Notes: a model not told the origin generated them from the letters alone. Counted from the first letter of the stretch, positions 11,750 to 24,297 are shown. The stretch is 64,000 nucleotides of DNA from Gnetum montanum (GCA_015680685.1 MNCI01013809.1:110360-174359), one strand, 5' to 3'. Translations and numbers: made by a program.

Positions 11750-12780
11750 CACCTATCCCTTTGGCCACTCCTATGCTAATGTCACCTCACTAAACTTTAG
11801 GATGAGGGTATCCCCATGACATAAACCTAAAAGTGGTATAGTGACATTAGCTATGGTGGAAGGTCCTGCAAAGAAACAACCAAAAGTTTAGCATCAACAT
11901 GAGAAATTTCAATAACCAGGTGAAGCAGTAGAATACTTAAATCCATAAAACACTAAAACCTATAATCTTTATGTTTATCTTTACTTTTCTTCTTTGGTGT
12001 GGAGGTCCCAGTTGCAACGGTCTAATCCATGGAGTTATCAAAATCTACCCACCATTTGTACATTATCCCATCATCCTTACACTTCTTGTATACATGGTTA
12101 AACCTGGTGACATATGTATCAAAGTCCTCTCTTAATTATTGATACACAATATTTTTAATTTGAGGACTTTTGGTGAATTCATCCAAAGAATTTTGAGCCA
12201 CTACCCAGATTTGATCATTGATGAACAAACCCTAATCATTGACCTTGTACCTACAAGAAGTTATAAAACCAATGAAGTTAGGAAAGGTAGTTAAGCTAGA
12301 AGCAAAAAAGCATTATAATAATCATACTTACCATTGTAGATGATACATGATGCCAAGTTGGTTTTGTAATAATGTGTGAGCTCTATACACCTTCATCAAG
12401 GTATTATCAACATTATACTCACTATACTCTAGCATCATTTAGGTCTCCATAACCTAATGTGAGCTTATGGCATCTGTTGATCGCCCTGCTGTCTTAGAAG
12501 GTAGTTTGTCAATAATGAATCTAATGATAAAGCTAGATGCCCAAGGTAACAAGGTCTCCACAATAATCCTAGCTACATCTACAAAAAAGTATCACCATAG
12601 CATCACACTAAAGTTTCAAATAAGGTTGGGAAGGAAGTCCCTTGTCCCAGGGTAGAACCACATTGAGAGCTTTCCAAAAGGCATGTCATGTGATGGGGCG
12701 TTGGCCTTGGAATGACCAATGTATTAAAAGATACCAACTAGCTCCACTATGATGAGAACATATCTCAAAAAGGTCTTGCA
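11750..12780 (-). pseudogene. unrecognised gene-like segment with one plausible intron
   Basis: On the minus strand an open stretch ends at 12332 and is followed by GTAAGT (12331-12326) and, 81 nt later, by TTCTTGTAG (ending 12251), after which the frame resumes in phase. Around the junction the product reads ..LQNQLGIMYHLQW | YKVND. Farther on there is an acidic/aromatic block (REDFDTYVTRFNHVYKKC, then MYKWWVDFDNS) and a basic tail rich in Lys (STPKKKSKDKHK). Several TAG/TAA stops interrupt it. I do not recognise the family. It may be a captured or host gene fragment, or an unusual part of element D, on whose strand it lies. Confidence 0.35.
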
Positions 12781-12946
12781 TGAAGTAAAGAAAAAAACAT
12801 GTGACCTATTAGAATTACTTATCAAATTTAGACAGAACATCTAGTCGAAGGTGAAATTAGCCTTTGTAAAAGGCACTTAGATGTTTATCTAAATTAGCTT
12901 AAGAAATTCCATAAAAGCATTATTATCATAACCAAAATATCACAAC

Positions 12947-13841
12947 TGATGAAGTGTTTAGTCGATACATCAACTGGGCCACGTTAATGAAGCCTCATTG
13001 ATGTGGCCACGGTGATGTGACCTCGTCGACGTATCCATCCATGCGTTGATGTGACCTTGTTAACATAGAGTCTATCTCTAGCTATAAATATGCATGCACC
13101 CGTGACATTGATGGCATATTTGAAGTAGTTATAGTGAAACCCTTGTAGTTTGTTCCTATAAGAGTTAGAATATTTTTCCAAGTGCTCGTAGTAGGTGTGA
13201 GAAAGGTGTCCGGCTCTTTATTTGAGCACTAATGTACCTGAGCCCATTGGCGTGATCGACAATAAATATGATCTTTTTGAGCATTCCTTGTAGCATTTGG
13301 ATTTAATCACTTAAGCATTTAAATAGTTTAATATTTCAATACTTTAATAATTCTAGAAGCTTTTATTGTTTTCACTTTACTGTTATTTTCCTTTTCATGT
13401 TTTAGGAGAATCATAGGAACGACCATATCGAACATATATCAAACGCTTGGTGACTCAGTGATGCTTAACGTTTGTTAACCCAGTAGTGGTTAGGGTATGC
13501 TCAGGATGTGCACAAAAGATGGGATCAGTTGCTTATGCTAGGGAGTTAAGAAATAGAGTAAAATAGTTACAAAATTAGACAACTTTCCATTTCCTACATT
13601 AAAAGAATTAGACTTTAAAAGATAAAAAGAAAATTAATAAAAATCATTTGGCTCAATCTCACTCAACCATCACTTCAGAATATCACAAGTGAGGTTGGGA
13701 AGAAAATGACCATTTTAACTAAGGTTTTGTTGGCTAGAGTTTAGTGTATGTAAGTGCTTGTAGTCTGCGGAATTCAACCGAGTCATGTGTGAATGCTTGT
13801 GATTCGTATGGTTGGGTGTAGGGGTATCTCACCACTCATCA
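12947..13841 (+). repeat. 5' LTR of element C
   Basis: Begins TGATGAAGTG and ends CACTCATCA, and is matched along its length by 24298-25188. Termini form a 6-bp inverted repeat (TGATGA/TCATCA). It contains a TATA box and a GAATTC block near the 3' end. Confidence 0.9.
13083..13090 (+). promoter_or_regulatory. TATA box in 5' LTR of element C
   Basis: TATAAATA inside the block AGCTATAAATATGCATGCA, identical in the 3' LTR (24434-24441) and nearly so in element D. The conservation between diverged LTRs supports a core promoter. Confidence 0.6.
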
Positions 13842-13842
13842 T

Positions 13843-13860
13843 TGACACTATTGCTAGGGA
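13843..13860 (+). promoter_or_regulatory. primer binding site of element C (decayed tRNA-Asp type)
   Basis: TGACACTATTGCTAGGGA lies 1 bp after the 5' LTR. It matches the plant tRNA-Asp primer site TGGCGCCGTTGCCGGGGA at 12 of 18 positions, and every one of the six differences is a C-to-T or G-to-A transition. Confidence 0.65.
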
Positions 13861-14027
13861 CTGTTATTTTTACATGCGCTATCTAGTCTTAGCAAGATCA
13901 TCATTCACTTCATTGGAACGGACCTAGGATAGTGAAATATAAGCATGCTAGGCAGTTTAAGTAAAGAATAAGGCACACTAGTTTAGTTGTTATCTAACAT
14001 CAAGAATGTATTCTTCTCATAGGTGAG

Positions 14028-16500
14028 ATGGATCCAGACCACTAGTGTCATAGGAATGTCAGATGGTATACAAACATCTAGATGACTATATTGCCAACTT
14101 CACCTTTATCCTACATCAGGATGAGCATCTGCGATGGCAGGACATGGTGGACAACATCATATTACCTCCTAATCAATCAATTCCTGGAATGCTACATCAA
14201 AATCTTACTAGATTAGGCATTCATGACCATGGTGTGGAATACATAATGAAGGATCATGACTACTGAGACTATCATCCAACTAAGGCACAATGTGTATGGG
14301 ATCAGCAATAGGCAGAATGCCATGAACCCATAAAAGGGAAATAATTTAGTAACCCTTTATTCTTGTAGGACCCTCATGATGATGAGGAACCTATTTTTCA
14401 AGATTCCCATGTAGCTGAACCTTCTCCAATGCATCAAATCATTCAGTCCATCATTCAAAGTAAACCATCAAGCGATCAGGAGCCCCAGGATGATGGAGGA
14501 TAACGTAAGAAAGATCATGGTATAGGGAAGGATGGACATGAGGATTGGGGCCATCATCAGAGTAAAGAAGGAGATTGACATCGGGGCGGTGGTAGTTCTC
14601 CTCCCTCTTCTCCATCCTCTTGTTCCACTTTGTCTTCACTAGGCTTTGACTCCAATTACAACTATAGTAGGAAGGATTGGGATGATGGAAATCAAAAAGA
14701 CTGACATGATCACTAGGACCGATGGGGATGATGTGAGAAAAAGCGTGACCAATCACGCGAGTCTCATCATCAAGAAAGAAGAGGTAACCAAAATTTTCAC
14801 AGACGTCGTGGCCATCAATAGGACTATGACTCTGATGAACCACTGCTGGCTACTCGAAGCATGCTTAACATAGTTGAGGCAGTTCAAATACCTAGTAGGC
14901 ACTTGAAAGATAGTTAGATTAAGCATATTGACATGAAAAACATCCCCAAATTTTAAGGGGGATATAATTGTGATTCAAAAACTCACTTGTAAGCATTTCA
15001 TGATGCCTGCACCCTATAGAACATAGATAATGATTGATAGAAACTCAACCTATTCCCTTGCATACTCATTAGGGAAGTAAAAAGTTTGTACTAGTCCTTG
15101 GAACCAAAATCAATTAGATGATGGAGTACGATGCTAGGAATTTTCAATGACAAATACCAAACATACTCCAAAGTGTCTAATTTGAGACAAAAAATCTAGG
15201 GGTGGAAACAAGGTGGCCATGAACCCTTGGATGCAACCATGAGTAGATATTACTCATTGTTACATCGATGCTCTAGTCATGGCTACTCTTAGCAGGAATA
15301 GCTCTACCATATCATAGATGGGCTCCACTTTGAAATAAGAAAGATCCTTGGAATTTATGCTCAAGGATGACTATTAGAAATAAGAGTCAATCAACTACAG
15401 TGCTTAATTGAGTAGGTGGCTAAAGAGGAAGGGGAACTAAGAAAAAAGGAAAGTGTAGAAGAATATAATTGGGACCCTTCCATCCAAAAGAAGGAAGTAT
15501 AATTTTGTGAAGATGAGGAAGAATCATCACTAGATGCAATGGTGAATCAAAAAACCTTTTCCATACAAAAATTTGCTTTCGAAATCTCAGCCAAGGTTGA
15601 TAAGATGTGGGATTCTTTGGATGAAAAGTTTCAAAGTGTTTTGAAAATTGTAGAGAAACCCAAAGAACAAAGTAATGATCATGATTGGCATAGGAGAAGA
15701 GAAGCTTAATGTACCTACCATAAAGGTAAGGGAAAAGTTATTGTAGTAGAACAGGTTGCAGACTCTAACATAGAGGATGATGATGGGTGTGACATATGCC
15801 AATACAAACATCCTAAGGGGTGTTTTCCTATGGTGTTGCATTTACAAGAGTCTAGGATGTATGCATTGAATCCTCATTTGGCAAAAAGGCAAACACCCTA
15901 AATATTGCCTTATCCACAAGGCAATCCTAGGGAGTTTCACTAGCAACAAAGATATTATCCAAGTAGAGCACCACCACAACCTTATAATTATTACCAGTAA
16001 TGGCAACATCCACAATCATGGGGGATGCCACCTCCAAGGAAATAGTACCCTTACTGACAACCAGATCCTTATGGGTACCACATTCAGTAATCGGTCTCCC
16101 CGTAAGAGTCTTCTAGTCACGTGACTTTTCAAAATCATTACTACCACCTAGAATACTTTTGAACATAGTCTCCATCACCTAGGGGGAGAACCCACATCTC
16201 TACTATCCTCCGTCACCTTCTCTTACCATACCTACTCATCAGCCCCCAACTCAGCTATCTCCTGCTCCACCTATGCAACGAGAAATACCATAGCCACAAC
16301 AACATAGTGCCATGAGGGCTATCAACTTACAACCAACTTCTTAACTGAGTGGATTGGAATTGAAACCATGGAAACATCCTTTTTTTGGTCCAATAACCCA
16401 AACATACCCTCACATTCACCTATGACTAGTACTGCTGAACTGCCAATCGCCTCCACCATTCAACCCTTTGAGAAATCTTTAAGTTAAACACCTTTCAAAG
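14028..16500 (+). pseudogene. element C gag remnant
   Basis: The region begins with ATG at 14028 shortly after a CTCATAG acceptor-like word. Translation is interrupted by many stops, mostly TAG. Recognisable features are a charged, Arg/His/Asp-rich N-terminal part (14500-14870), a capsid-like middle with a LLHRCSSHGYS block, and a Pro/Tyr/Gln-rich stretch (about 15900-16300). The clearest open piece is near 15480-15900 (DSLDEKFQSVLKIVEKPKEQ, then a C..C..GC cluster with CDICQYKHPKGC, which could be a zinc-knuckle remnant). Assignment rests mainly on position between primer site and protease. Confidence 0.55.
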
Positions 16501-16539
16501 TACAAAACATCATGCTAACACATATTGTGATGGACTAGA

Positions 16540-16960
16540 TAAAGGTAGGCCATCTTCCTTAGAAATTGACTGATCTAGGGAGTCCCTTCATCTACCTTCA
16601 AGTGGTAGGAAATGAGCCATGCAAAGCTCTTTTGGATTCAGGGTTAGGCATTAACTTGATTTCACATGACATGTACAAGACTTGGAACCTACCCCTATTG
16701 AAGAAAAGCAACATTTAGCTTGAGCTAGTAGACCAATCCATTACTATTACCTGAGGATTTGTAGAAGATATTGTGACCATCATTTGTGGGTGGTCTTATC
16801 CTACTGATTTCTTGATCATTCATGTTGAGAATTGCAAGGGGAATTTTCCAATCATAATGGGAAGAGCCTGGCTTAGCACAGTGGATGCATGATTAGGACT
16901 CTAAGATCTTTTTGTTGAAATTTTAAAGAAAAATCCTTTCAGAAAAATTAAGAAGAAGCA
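16540..16960 (+). pseudogene. element C aspartic protease remnant
   Basis: Translation gives GNEPCKALLDSGLGINLIS, with the retroviral-type active site D-S-G, followed about 70 residues later by the C-terminal signature of the family (IIMGRAWLSTVDA, the counterpart of LGRPWLATADA). The frame is broken by a TAG/TGA pair. This matches the small aspartic proteases that process Ty3 polyproteins. Confidence 0.7.
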
Positions 16961-17239
16961 TGTCCTATGCATCGTGTACAGTGACTCAGGGTGCAATTGT
17001 GTGTAGCAACTTTGGTCCACTAAGCAAACATCTATTCAAATATGTAGTTGGTGTGCCAAAAAATCACAAGTTCAATGATGCCTATACGCAGCAGCCACTA
17101 ACCAATAGGGCACCCAATGGCTAACCGCTAACTCTGATAGTAGCACTTTATTAATGGAACCATCGAAGGGCCTTGTATGTGCATATATGAAAAACATGGA
17201 TGAATTGGAAAAGGTCCATCAACAGGTCTCCACTATTGA

Positions 17240-18668
17240 TGATAGTGATGATTAGGGAAAGCTATATATCCTTGAAAGGTTTAGACAGGAGCCCTTGGAA
17301 CTGAAAACCTTACCAGCCAATCTACAATATACATTCTTGTAAAATGGCAAGCCGATAATTATCAATGCCACTCTTGATCCTGAATAGAAGAAGAAACTAT
17401 TCAAGATGGTAAACAAATGGATGGCTACTTTTGCATGGTCATATCATGAATTGATGGGAGTTGACCCTAGGATATGCCAACATCAAATCTATATCGACTC
17501 CTCCATGAAGCCACGATGACAACCACAAAGATGGTTGAACCCCAAACTAAAGTAAGTTGTCAAGGATGAAATTCAATAATCGTTGAAAGCAGGGTTCATC
17601 TATTTCATTATAGATAGCAAATGGGTCAGCCCACTCATTATTGCGCCAAACAAGGGTGCAAATGGGTCACTATAGCTTTTTGGATGGTTATAGTGGATAT
17701 AACCAAATCCAAATTACACCTGAAGACTAGGCCAAGACAACATTTACAAGTTCCTATGGAAATTTCGCATATAAGAAGATGCCCTTTGGCTTATGCAATG
17801 TGCCTGCAACCTTCCAACGCCTTATCCTCAGCATCTTTCAACAATAGATTGACAATGGGCTAGAAGTTTTCATGGATGACTTCTCTACATATGGAGCAGC
17901 ATTTGAACAAGCCTTAGATCACCTTAAGAAATTTTTAAAAAGATGTGTGAAAAAAAATTTATGGTTCAACTGGCAAAAGAGCCACTTGATGGTCCAAGAA
18001 GGCATTGTTCTAGGACACCGCATTTCACAAGTAGGGATTGATGTAGATCCTGAAAAAATCAGAGTTATCCAAGGAATCACCAGTCAACCAAGTACTATAA
18101 AAGATGTTCAATCATTCCTTGGCCACATTGGTTATTACCAACACTTCATCAAGAATTTTTCAAAGATCGGCAAGCAATTGGTGAAACTCATAAAGAAAGA
18201 TACTCCATTTGTCTAAACTAGGGAATGTAAATCAGCATTCCAAACACTCAAACAGAAACTCATAGAAACTCCAATTCTACAGGCACCCGACTGGTCTAGA
18301 CCTTTTCATATCATGACGAATGCATCTAATTATGCATTAGGAGCCATTCTTACATAGTTGGATGACCAAAGACACCCATATTATATCCACTATCGAAGCC
18401 AAAGCATTGTGGGTGCTTAGCTCAACTACACCACCATTGAAAAGGAATTAATGGTGGTGGTGTTCACCTTTGAAAAATTCTGACACTATGTGCTCGGGTA
18501 CAAGGTGTTTGCACATACTAACCATAGTGTCATCTAGTTCTTGATGAAAAAATAAATGGTGAGTCCCCATATCATATGGTGGCTTGTGATCCTTCAGAAA
18601 TTTGACCTTACTATGGTAGATAGGAAGGGAATTGAGAATGTGGTTGCTGATCACTTATCTCAATTATG
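17240..18668 (+). pseudogene. element C reverse transcriptase and RNase H remnant
   Basis: RT blocks appear in order: a DPRI.QH.IYID lead, SKWVSPLIIAPNKG, then YSGYNQIQITPED, KMPFGLCNVPATFQR and the catalytic box as VFMDDFS (17865-17885). The segment that should contain MCIDYRKLN and the PLP.ID motif is missing between APNKGANGSL and FLDGYSGYNQ, an internal deletion of roughly 50-60 codons. The longest open piece is 17872-18216. RNase H follows (18240-18668), recognised from HIMTNASNYALGAIL, LNYTTIEKELMVVVF and the C-terminal VENVVADHLSQL. Stops are frequent, so it cannot be active. Confidence 0.85.
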
Positions 18669-20035
18669 ATGGGATAGTGCAGAAGAGGAGGAGCCACTCT
18701 CTAATCAATTTCCAGATGAACTCCTATTTGCTAGAGCAATGGATAGGGAGACACCCACAAAATTAACTTAGTTCAGCAACATCCTCACCTATCTCTCAAT
18801 GCAAGAATTACCAAAAGAGTGGGATCATCGGAAGAAGCAGTAGTTTATTCACAAGGCCAAGCACTTCCTTGAAATCAATGGACACCTTTACAAGATGTGT
18901 ACAAATGGCTTGGTTTGATGGTGCATCCATGATGTGGATACACTATGTGTTCTATAGGATGCTCATGAGGGCCCTTATGGGGGCCACTATGCTGGATGAT
19001 GCACAACCATTAAGATCCTGCTTGCATGATATTATTGGCCTACACTCTTCAGAGATGTGCAATGGTTTGCCTACTCTTGTGAATGATGTCAAAGAGATGG
19101 TGGGATGACTGCACAAATGGAGGGACCCCAACAGTGGATCTAGCCACTAGAACCCTTTGATATTTGGGGCATCAACTTCATGGGTCCCATCACACCCATG
19201 TCCAATAGGAAAACATACATCATCATTGTAGTAGACTACTATACTAAGTGGGCATACGTGGTAGTCACTGACTATTCCTCAAACATAGCTACATGGTTTT
19301 TCAAATAGTAAATCATGAATAGGTTTGGGATGCCACATGCACTCATTTTAGACAACGAAAATCATTTCACGGGCACTACCTTTCATAAACTCATGCAACA
19401 CTTAGGAGTCGAACATAAATTTACAACACCTTATCACCCCCAAGCCAATGGGTAATCTGAAGTTACCAAAAGGGATATTACCAAGATCCTAACTAGGACC
19501 ATTAGCACATATAGGAGGGAGTGGAGCACAAAACTTAACAATGCCCTCTAGGTCTATCGCTCCACATGGAAACTTCCTATAGGCTAATCTCCTTACAAGT
19601 TAGTGTATGAAAAACTACCAAAACTTCCAGTTTAGGTAGAACTCTGAATACTATCTACTGCTAGTAACTTGGGTCTTGACTTATCACTAGCACAATGAGA
19701 ATGACTAATCAACTTGAATGTGCTAGATGAGAATTGACAAGTAGCCTTGTCATCAAATGAAATACACAAGGCCTATAATAAAAAATGTCATGATCTTAGG
19801 ATTCGAAAGGTAACATTTCAACGTGGAGATAAGATACTCTACTAGAACCCCACACATGTACCGCAACGTACTAAGTTACAAACATTGTGGGAGGGGCCTT
19901 ACATTTTTTCTGAAACCTTTTAGTCTAGGGTCTTACTGATACACAAACCTGAGGATCCCACGAAAACATAGTTAGTTAATACGTAACAATTAAAACCCTT
20001 CCATGAATCCCAACAAACCAGTGCTAATGCCCTCT
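18669..20035 (+). pseudogene. element C integrase remnant
   Basis: The order is conserved: zinc-finger histidines and cysteines (HEGPYGGH..., later CE.CQRDG), core domain starting FDIWGINFMGPITP, then RFGMPHALILDNENHFTG, TTPYHPQANG.SEVTKRD, and the C-terminal module with GDKILY.NPTHVP and TLWEGPY. The first catalytic acid is changed to Asn (WGINF for WGIDF), the second and third are retained. Nearly all in-frame stops are TAG, TAA or TGA at positions where Gln, Trp or Arg is expected. Inactive. Confidence 0.85.
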
Positions 20036-22092
20036 CATCATACAACTAACCTCGTTCCATTTTTTAGATCCCCTCCTCCAAACTTAGTCGTGGGGGAGAA
20101 CACCTTCCATGCTAAACAATTCTACTGGCTCATTAGTGTTTTTGATAAGTTGTCTTATTGTCACAGGATGTACTGGTGCGGTTGTTCCTATTTGTGATGG
20201 TGCATATTATGGTCCACCTATTATATCTAGTTCCTACCTTATCATTTCTATTCTAGGAAGTCATGTTCTACTTTCATTTCATTTAATAGGCAGTGAGTCC
20301 ATGTCATCCATCCATTCACCCAGTCCATGGTTTTCCTTATTTTGGAAACATGCAATTCCTTTTCCATTTAAAGCAACTTTAATTAATTTGTGACCTGCAT
20401 AGTTTCCATACTTGAGAAGGATCCAACAGTTTGAACAGGGTGTGACTTCAAGGGGAATGCAACATTCTTTGTACTTTTCTATTCCCTTGTATGTGAGCTT
20501 GTGGCCTCACAGAAATAACTAGAAGTTACATGGCAATTTTTCCTTGCATGATGTGGTCCTCATCACTCAAAAAAAATGATGAGGATTCAAAGCACATCCC
20601 TTGGCAAAATGCATGAGAAAAAGCATGGGTCTTTACATGGTGTGGTTCCTAAAAAAAACACATGGGAATTCAAAGCACATCCCTTAGACCACATCTAACG
20701 AGCTACAAGAACTAGTTATGGGACTTGCTTTGTCTCCTCTAACTTAGCCCCTTTTTCACTTCCACTCTCTCACTCATGTTGGAGTGGTGGTTGTTTGTGG
20801 GTGCATTCTTGTGCCCCAAGGGGATGGGCTAGTCCTCAAATGTTGATGCGATGTCACTAAATGTGGTTGGTTTTGGGTCTAGACTAAGGATGGATCCTAC
20901 TGGGTCATTTAATCATACACTTCACAAAGGGATTTCTTGTGACCAAAATCAAGAGTTCCATTTCACTCACTCTTCTCTCCATCATTTACTTCCCATCACT
21001 CACCTCACTACTAGTTTTATGTTTTGAATGTTTATCATGCTCTACTTGAACTCATTAATGCTTCGATTGGTTCTGAAGGATGTGAGTATTAACTTGTGGT
21101 CACCATTAGTTAACTATGGGGCCCACAGACTCTTATGTTGATGATGTGCAAGGGCAACTAAGGCTAATGCCTACTCTAGGGAGGGCCCACTTGCATATCC
21201 TTTGGTCCTGATTGTTAATCTCCTTTCCCTTTGGTATAATTTGTCGATCATCTCCATTCTACCCATCACATGGATCTTCACACACAAAGTTCCATATTAT
21301 GACATTCTCCTACCTGAAACTCGTCCTTTCATAACAATCTTCCTTTCTTTTTCTATCGGATGGTTCTTTGGTCTCTAAGTCCTTTAATCAATCCAACTTT
21401 GCGTTCCAATCCAAAGATTTTTCCTTTTCCTTCATTGGTCAATGTAGGTCAACTTTACAGCACAACTGCATCGACTAGGCCACGTATACGCATCCCCCTG
21501 CATTTACGTAGCCTCATTTATGTGGCCCCATCTATGCATGATAAAAAAACTATATATACCCATGTTGCACCTTTGAAATTTGTCCATTGGTGCATAAAGC
21601 TAGGAGATTTTTTCCATTTTTCTACGTCAAGACTTCTTTCCACACATATACTTTTTCTACCGCATGTTCTAATCTACCCATCCTTTACCTCTTTCGCAAT
21701 TGGAGGTATGCTCTTCATCGTGGGGGGTGGGGTGTGAGGTGTATAATTATTATTATAATTATCAAATACTTAACACCTCTTAAGGAATAGACAAGAAAAA
21801 AACAAAAAAGAAAAACAACACTACAAATTGCAACTCATGTCTTATTATTTTTTGTAACCCCTCAACTATACTATGGGGAACCTAATAGAATGCATGTGCC
21901 ATTGTCATAGCTTAGTCAAAATGAGAAGGTGAATGATTATCATTTTTAGCAACTTATACACATTTTAATTTATGGTTATATTTTGACTGCNCATGCATGT
22001 GCGATTGTCATATCTTGGTCAAAATGAGGTGTATAATTTTCATTTTGAGCAACTAATACACATTTTAATTCATGGTTATTCTATGACTACAG
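20036..22092 (+). other. element C spacer between integrase and 3' ORF
   Basis: No convincing coding frame. It is collinear with element D 8440-10655. It contains G/T-rich and AT-rich blocks, an LTR-like motif cluster at about 21470-21560 with a TATATATA word, a poly-A/AT stretch near 21740-21830, and a 100-bp tandem duplication ending at a splice-acceptor-like CAG (22090-22092). Confidence 0.5.
21893..22092 (+). repeat. tandem duplication of about 100 bp with one N
   Basis: Two copies (about 21893-21990 and 21995-22090) share GCATGTGC.ATTGTCATA.CTT, GTCAAAATGAG and ACACATTTTAATT.ATGGTTAT. A single unknown base at 21991 falls at the junction, so one copy could be an assembly product. Confidence 0.6.
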
Positions 22093-24062
22093 ATGACAAC
22101 CAAACCAAGGCATCTAAGGGAAGAAGGACCATTCCAACCAAGGGACAAGTGACCTGGAACGAGAAGAGGACAAGGCGCACAACCTCCAGAGCATGCGGAT
22201 GTTCCTAGTGAATAATCATGAAGGGACAAGACTCCAATGGTAGCACCACAGCTTGAGGTCACCTTGACCTAGGCCTATATTGATGCTCTGAACCCAAGGG
22301 AGCTGTAATGAACAGTCCTTCAGGAGTTGAACTTCAGATCATTTCTAGAGAATGCACTAGAAGAAGTCAAAACAAAATTGCAAAATTCTCCTATGTGGCC
22401 AATCATCACATCCAGTGGTGAGTGGTACCTAGGAGAAACTTACCTCTTCTCGACGAATCAACAACTAGGGTCCAGAGTAAGAATCAAAGACATTCATGTC
22501 TCTTACTCTACCAAAGCAATTGCACAAGCTCTAGGGCTGCTAGAGATTGGAGCTAACGTGGTAGAGATTCCCAAACAAGTAGACCTTGGGGTAAAAGGTG
22601 AATGGATCAGGCACTACTATGGGATAGAATGCAAGAAGTTTAGCACCTTAACCACTATAGAGAGGGTTTATTTAAAAATCACGTCTTACCATTTGAATCC
22701 AATGGTAAGACCCAGCAAGATCACTGCCTTCTCTACTTGTGCATGTGCTACTCTAAGAAGAAAATTTCCAATCAACCTTCCACAGTTGCTTTTCTTGGAG
22801 ATTGAGAAAAGATTTGCTGAAAATGAACATGGAAGATGAGCTCTACCCTTTTCCTACCTAATCAGAAAATTGTGTAAATGAGCAGGGATAACACGATACG
22901 CTAATGATATGCTTCTTCATGTTCCAATTACCTCATGGCAGGAGATGATGAAGGACAAGACTCTGATCACAACATAACTTAGGGAAGAGCAAAAACCACA
23001 TCCATTTTCTACACAAATAACAAGGTCGGGCTTGTAGACAATCGCAGAACACATACGTGAGATCTGATAATCGCTCTTGAGCCAACAAGAGTGATTAGTA
23101 GGAACTGGTGGTGGAGAAGACCCTTCAGTCTATCACCTTGTGATGAGCCATCTTGAGCAAGTGGCTTGATCAGTGAGTCTACTAGAGAGAGTAGGACTAA
23201 TGTTTTCTATCACCCAAATGCAAGTGCCTGCAAGAACTGCCCCTAGTGTTCAAGAAGAAATGGTGTGCACCCAACAATTATTTTCTAAAGTTTCAGAGAA
23301 TACTGCTACTTTTTTGGTGCACTTGGAGGATGGAGAGAAGGGAAAATTTCCTAGTAATGCAACACTAGGGATAAGAAGTTGTAGCTAAAGTGGTTGCTGA
23401 CATAATTTTTATGGTCCTTAATGCACCTACGGTGCCTATACTAGATGTACATGGACTTGGAGATGTACAGACGTTTGTAGGAACTTCATGTAGTAGAATC
23501 AACGTAGCCCAACATGAAGAGTTGTTGGACCAATTGGTGAAAATTGAGCAATCATTTTTGGATGTCTTTAATCTTCTAGATAACATTACTATGACCCAGT
23601 TGGAACTACTCTTAGTAAGGGGCAAGTGCCTAATCTTGAAGGGGCAACTAGAAACAGCAAATGAAGAACTCGAAGTTTTTCACACCCGTTTTGAAGGACC
23701 ATGTGTGGTTGTAGAGAACTTGGCCCAATGAATGAATGACTAATAGTAGCTGCAGACATTGATATGAGCATTCAATATCGAAAAAAATTAGTTCTTTGCT
23801 TGGTTTGTTAATTTAAAGGAACTCTTTCTTGCACTTCCATGTCCTTGAGATGTTCCCATTCGAGCAAACATTCGTGAAGCTTTTTGGATAGTGAACAATC
23901 CTATAAGCAAAGAAGATGAAATGAGGCCATTTTTGGAGGCTTTTTGATTACCTCCAAATGTTGCAGCTATTGTAGGGCAACCATCATCAACACCACAATC
24001 ACCACATGCACCAGAAGCTGGTGAAGGCCCGTCAGAACCATCGCCACTAGGGACGGTGTGAT
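22093..24062 (+). pseudogene. element C 3' ORF (Athila-type 'env-like' accessory ORF), decayed
   Basis: The frame starts ATGAC at 22093 immediately after CTATGACTACAG. An open piece (22327-22839, 170 codons) holds EWYLGETYLF, IRHYYGIECK and YHLNPMVRPSKITAFST blocks that recur in element D. A later piece (23390-23731) is predicted to form a coiled coil (EELLDQLVKIEQSF..LLDNI, then LKGQLETANEELEVF). The end carries a Pro/Ser-rich stretch (about 23990-24060). TAG/TGA stops and frame changes occur throughout. Compared with D about 0.9 kb is missing in the second half. I see no signal peptide or transmembrane helix. Confidence 0.55.
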
Positions 24063-24297
24063 ATTCTCTAGTCACTTTAGCATTTTTGATAAGGTGGAGA
24101 ATCCATTACTCTTAGGGTGTTCAACTTTGTATCTAAACACCACAATTTTGTAGTTTATTTTTCTGTAAACCCAGGCACTTGGTATGTCGATAGAGTCAAT
24201 GTTGTCTAAATGTGTCTCATCATGTGTGCTGTAATAACTTCATACCTTCCAAATTGTAATAAACTTGAGGACAAGTTTCCACATAGTCATGGGGGTA

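Noticed and set aside
22327-24062. Retroviral envelope gene in element C
   Set aside because: No signal peptide, transmembrane helix or furin-like site seen; kept as an unassigned 3' ORF.
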